This document shows, piece after piece, positions 62,582-64,000 of a DNA stretch of 64,000 nucleotides. Origin of the DNA: Anaerolineae bacterium (lineage in GTDB: Bacteria; Chloroflexota; Anaerolineae; Aggregatilineales; Phototrophicaceae). The DNA lies in NCBI GenBank assembly GCA_022823945.1, contig JAJEBK010000030.1, forward strand, positions 62,001 through 126,000, read 5' to 3'. The stretch's first letter is position 1; the number at the start of each line of letters is the position of its first letter. Below the pieces are notes generated by a model. It was given only the letters and a program-made list of their open reading frames with translations. It was not told the DNA's origin and did not search any database. Both the position numbers and the translations under genes were made by a program.

Positions 62582-63211
62582 ATGCAAACAGGACGAATCG
62601 CCTGGATTGAGACCATTGCCGAAGCCGATGCCAGCGGCGATCTGCAACGCGCCTATCAGCGAGCTGGCGATCCGGGCAGCGATCATGTCGACCACATCAT
62701 GAAGATTCACAGCCTGCATCCGCAGTCGCTCATCGACCACCTGCACTTGTACAAGACGCTGATGGCTGGCGAGGGACCCTTGAGCCTCGCTCAGCGCGAG
62801 ATGATCGGCGTAGTTGTCTCCGCCATCAACCGCTGCGAATACTGACTGCGGCATCATGCGCGCAACCTCCGTCAGTTGACTGGAGACGAGGCTCTGACAA
62901 CACAGATCGAGCGAGACCATACCCGCGCCGCTTTGAGACCTGCCGACCGCGCCATGCTGGATTACGCCGCCAAACTAACGCGCATGCCCGGCGATATGGT
63001 CGAGTCGGATGTAGCTGCCTTGCGCGCCAAGGGTTTCAGCGACCGCGCTATTCTGGATATCGCGCAGGTGACCGCCTATTATGCCTATGTCAACCGCATC
63101 GCCGATGGGCTGGGTCTTTCGCTGGAAGCGTATTGGGCGGAGGGCAATACCCCCCTCGGTCCCCCCGTCGAGTCAGGGGGAGGGAGTCGCTCTGATTGTG
63201 CGTTCGATTAA
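62582..63211 (+). CDS. Candidate selenoprotein: AhpD-like peroxidase-related enzyme (CxxU, in-frame TGA)
   Basis: A 209-residue frame read through TGA at 62843-62845, residue 88. Before it is the AhpD/carboxymuconolactone-decarboxylase front (LSLAQREMIGVVVSAINRCEY), after it in the same frame the rest (LRHHARNLRQLTGDEAL ... MLDYAAKLTRMPGDMVESDVAALRAKGFSDRAILDIAQVTAYYAYVNRIADGLGL). The TGA stands exactly where the second Cys of the AhpD CxxC motif is expected, giving C-E-Y-U, and the following HH matches the family's proton-relay His. A hairpin at 62867-62885 fits a SECIS. The start is ATG 62582 with AAAGGA upstream. The last 20 residues (TPLGPP...) come from a hairpin repeat. Alternative: two pseudogene halves. 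Confidence 0.82.
62867..62885 (+). promoter_or_regulatory. SECIS-like hairpin of the AhpD-like gene
   Basis: CTCC-GTC (62867-62873) pairs with GAC-(T bulge)-GGAG (62878-62885) around the tetraloop AGTT. The loop GU (62875-62876) lies 30 nt after the UGA. Bulged U and apical GU are features recognised by SelB in known bacterial elements. Confidence 0.65.
63148..63184 (-). repeat. G/C-run hairpin repeat, copy D (inverted)
   Basis: Read on the minus strand it is the CCCCCTGA ... CGGGGGG arrangement of copies A-C, here inside the C-terminus of the AhpD-like gene, where it encodes the TPLGPPVESGGG stretch. Confidence 0.65.
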
Positions 63212-63240
63212 GAAACGGCGACTCGCGCTTTTGGGCGTCA

Positions 63241-63372
63241 TCAACCGCCGCGCGTGGCCAGCGCCAGCAGCAGCAGCGACAACAAGATCACGCCGATCGC
63301 GCCGAAGGCATAAACCTTGCCGAATAGTCGGCGAGCTTCTGAGCCTTCGCTGAAGATGTCTGATAGTTTCAT
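63241..63372 (-). CDS. Small single-span membrane protein, 43 residues
   Basis: MKLSDIFSEGSEARRLFGKV, then a hydrophobic span VILLSLLLLALAT, then RGG. It is shorter than usual gene callers accept. A TATACT -10 (63383-63388) ends 10 bp before the ATG with no Shine-Dalgarno, so it would be leaderless. No homology recognised. Its placement between the two redox genes makes it a candidate partner or a chance frame. Confidence 0.45.
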   Translation of the reverse strand: MKLSDIFSEGSEARRLFGKVYAFGAIGVILLSLLLLALATRGG

Positions 63373-63382
63373 GATGCAGCAC

Positions 63383-63388
63383 AGTATA
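63383..63388 (-). promoter_or_regulatory. -10 box of the small membrane protein
   Basis: Minus-strand TATACT just before the 43-codon frame. Its expected start is at about 63375, three bases before the ATG. Confidence 0.4.
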
Positions 63389-63418
63389 CCTGCTTAATCG
63401 GCGCAAGCATCGCAAAGG

Positions 63419-63427
63419 TGCTACAAT
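63419..63427 (+). promoter_or_regulatory. Extended -10 promoter of the thioredoxin-fusion gene
   Basis: TGCTACAAT, the same nonamer as at 10296-10304, lying 28 bp before the ATG at 63456. Confidence 0.5.
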
Positions 63428-63455
63428 CCAATCTGACCATCACACGGAACCAGCC

Positions 63456-64000
63456 ATGTCAGCTATCCCAGCCGATTTCAGCGGTTTCATCGTCATCGTC
63501 AAGCGCGACTGCGAAACCTGCCAACTTATCGTTCCGGTCTTGCAGCAGTTGGCAGCCACAGCCGACTGCCTGGTCTATTCGCAGGATGATCCGGCTTTTC
63601 CGCCTGGCCTCCCCGCTGTGCGCGACGACCGCGAGCTGGAAGTGTCGTATCGCCTCGATATCGAGATTGTTCCGACCATCATCCGCGCCGATGCCGGGGT
63701 GGAAGTCGAGCGACTGTTCGGCTGGAATCGCGATGAGTGGCGCGCGCTGAGCAACAATCCAGGCTTGGGCGCGGGCTTGGCAGCATTCAGCCCCGGCTGT
63801 GGCTCGAAGTCGGTCGACCCCGGCCTGCCCGAAAATCTGGCGTACAAGTTTGGCGATACGCGATTAAGCGCCCGTCGCATTGAAGTCGCTCCGCTGCAGG
63901 ACGAGCACGAACTGGCATTCGAGCGCGGCTGGTCGGATGGTTTGCCCGTCGTGCCGCCCACAGAAGACCGCGTCCTGCGCATGCTGGCCGGGACGACGCG
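63456..64000 (+). CDS. Thioredoxin-domain protein fused to an unknown domain (3' end outside window)
   Basis: At least 181 residues, open to the window edge. The N-terminus has a thioredoxin-like fold start (FIVIVKRDCETCQLIVPVLQQL) with a C-E-T-C active site, then EIVPTIIR (cis-Pro region). After a linker (FSPGCGSKSVDPG) comes the segment FERGWSDGLPVVPPTEDRVLRMLAGT, which I have seen beginning a large actinobacterial/Chloroflexota domain associated with redox or Sec proteins (memory only). It follows the CxxU gene and the small membrane gene, so a redox partnership is plausible. The rest of the gene is needed. Confidence 0.75.
   Translation, partial: MSAIPADFSGFIVIVKRDCETCQLIVPVLQQLAATADCLVYSQDDPAFPPGLPAVRDDRELEVSYRLDIEIVPTIIRADAGVEVERLFGWNRDEWRALSNNPGLGAGLAAFSPGCGSKSVDPGLPENLAYKFGDTRLSARRIEVAPLQDEHELAFERGWSDGLPVVPPTEDRVLRMLAGTT

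Noticed and set aside
62876-63211. A separate 111-residue gene after the TGA
   Set aside because: It lacks the N-terminal half of AhpD and shares the frame with 62582-62842. Its start lies inside the SECIS-like hairpin.
1-64000. CRISPR arrays or insertion sequences
   Set aside because: No regularly spaced direct repeats and no transposase-like frame were seen.

Overview
The window is one contiguous piece of a GC-rich, gene-dense bacterial chromosome with short intergenic gaps and many start/stop overlaps. The gene mix points to Chloroflexota, possibly an Anaerolineae-like MAG: sulfatase, SDR and enolase-superfamily sugar-acid genes, a two-receptor Liv system, a Rieske oxygenase, TIR/NACHT proteins and selenoproteins. 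No rRNA or marker phylogeny is available here, so this placement is inference. TGA is the normal stop codon throughout, yet two genes carry an in-frame TGA that looks like selenocysteine.

Layout. 1-2.2 kb: 3' half of RNase P RNA with terminator, a sulfatase, a cold-shock gene. 2.2-7.5 kb: a glycosyltransferase, a small unknown gene, and a sugar/sugar-acid cluster (SDR, epimerase-like, SDR, facing an enolase-superfamily dehydratase). 7.5-16.6 kb: an unknown membrane/coiled-coil protein, an esterase, tRNA-Lys, an epimerase, a candidate selenocysteine thioredoxin lipoprotein followed by an SH3 lipoprotein, a glycosyltransferase and a TPR protein, then a NUDIX hydrolase and tRNA-Leu. 16.5-25.8 kb: cobalamin adenosyltransferase, a membrane glycosyltransferase, a PyrK/PyrD-like pair with FmdB protein, NifU-N protein, agmatine deiminase, purB, a PfkB kinase and UDP-glucose dehydrogenase. 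26-38 kb: acyl-CoA ligase, P1B ATPase, a pair of M50B-like membrane proteins (one lacking its zinc motif), a Rieske oxygenase, a UPF0104 flippase-like protein, Trm112-like protein, ClpB and mannose-6-phosphate isomerase.

38-50 kb: an internally duplicated coiled-coil membrane protein, a secreted sugar dehydrogenase, then the most unusual block: four tightly coupled minus-strand genes (TIR-NTPase-HEAT, TIR-FGE, a small protein, NACHT) driven by a TATAAT box at 49626-49631. It looks like a conflict/immune signalling cassette. 50-59 kb: DMT transporter, APH-like kinase, and a complete Liv-type branched-chain amino acid importer with two tandem receptors.

59-64 kb: a 223-bp element with 12-bp perfect terminal inverted repeats, a glycosyltransferase, a terpene-cyclase-fold protein, an unknown protein, a candidate CxxU AhpD-like selenoprotein, a 43-residue membrane protein, and a thioredoxin-fusion gene cut by the window end. 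G/C-run hairpin repeats recur at about 6.4, 9.8, 9.9, 10.2 and 63.2 kb; one copy encodes the C-terminus of the AhpD-like protein.

The strongest findings are the two UGA-containing redox genes, each followed by a SECIS-like hairpin with a GU-bearing loop about 28-30 nt after the UGA, and the TIR/NACHT operon.
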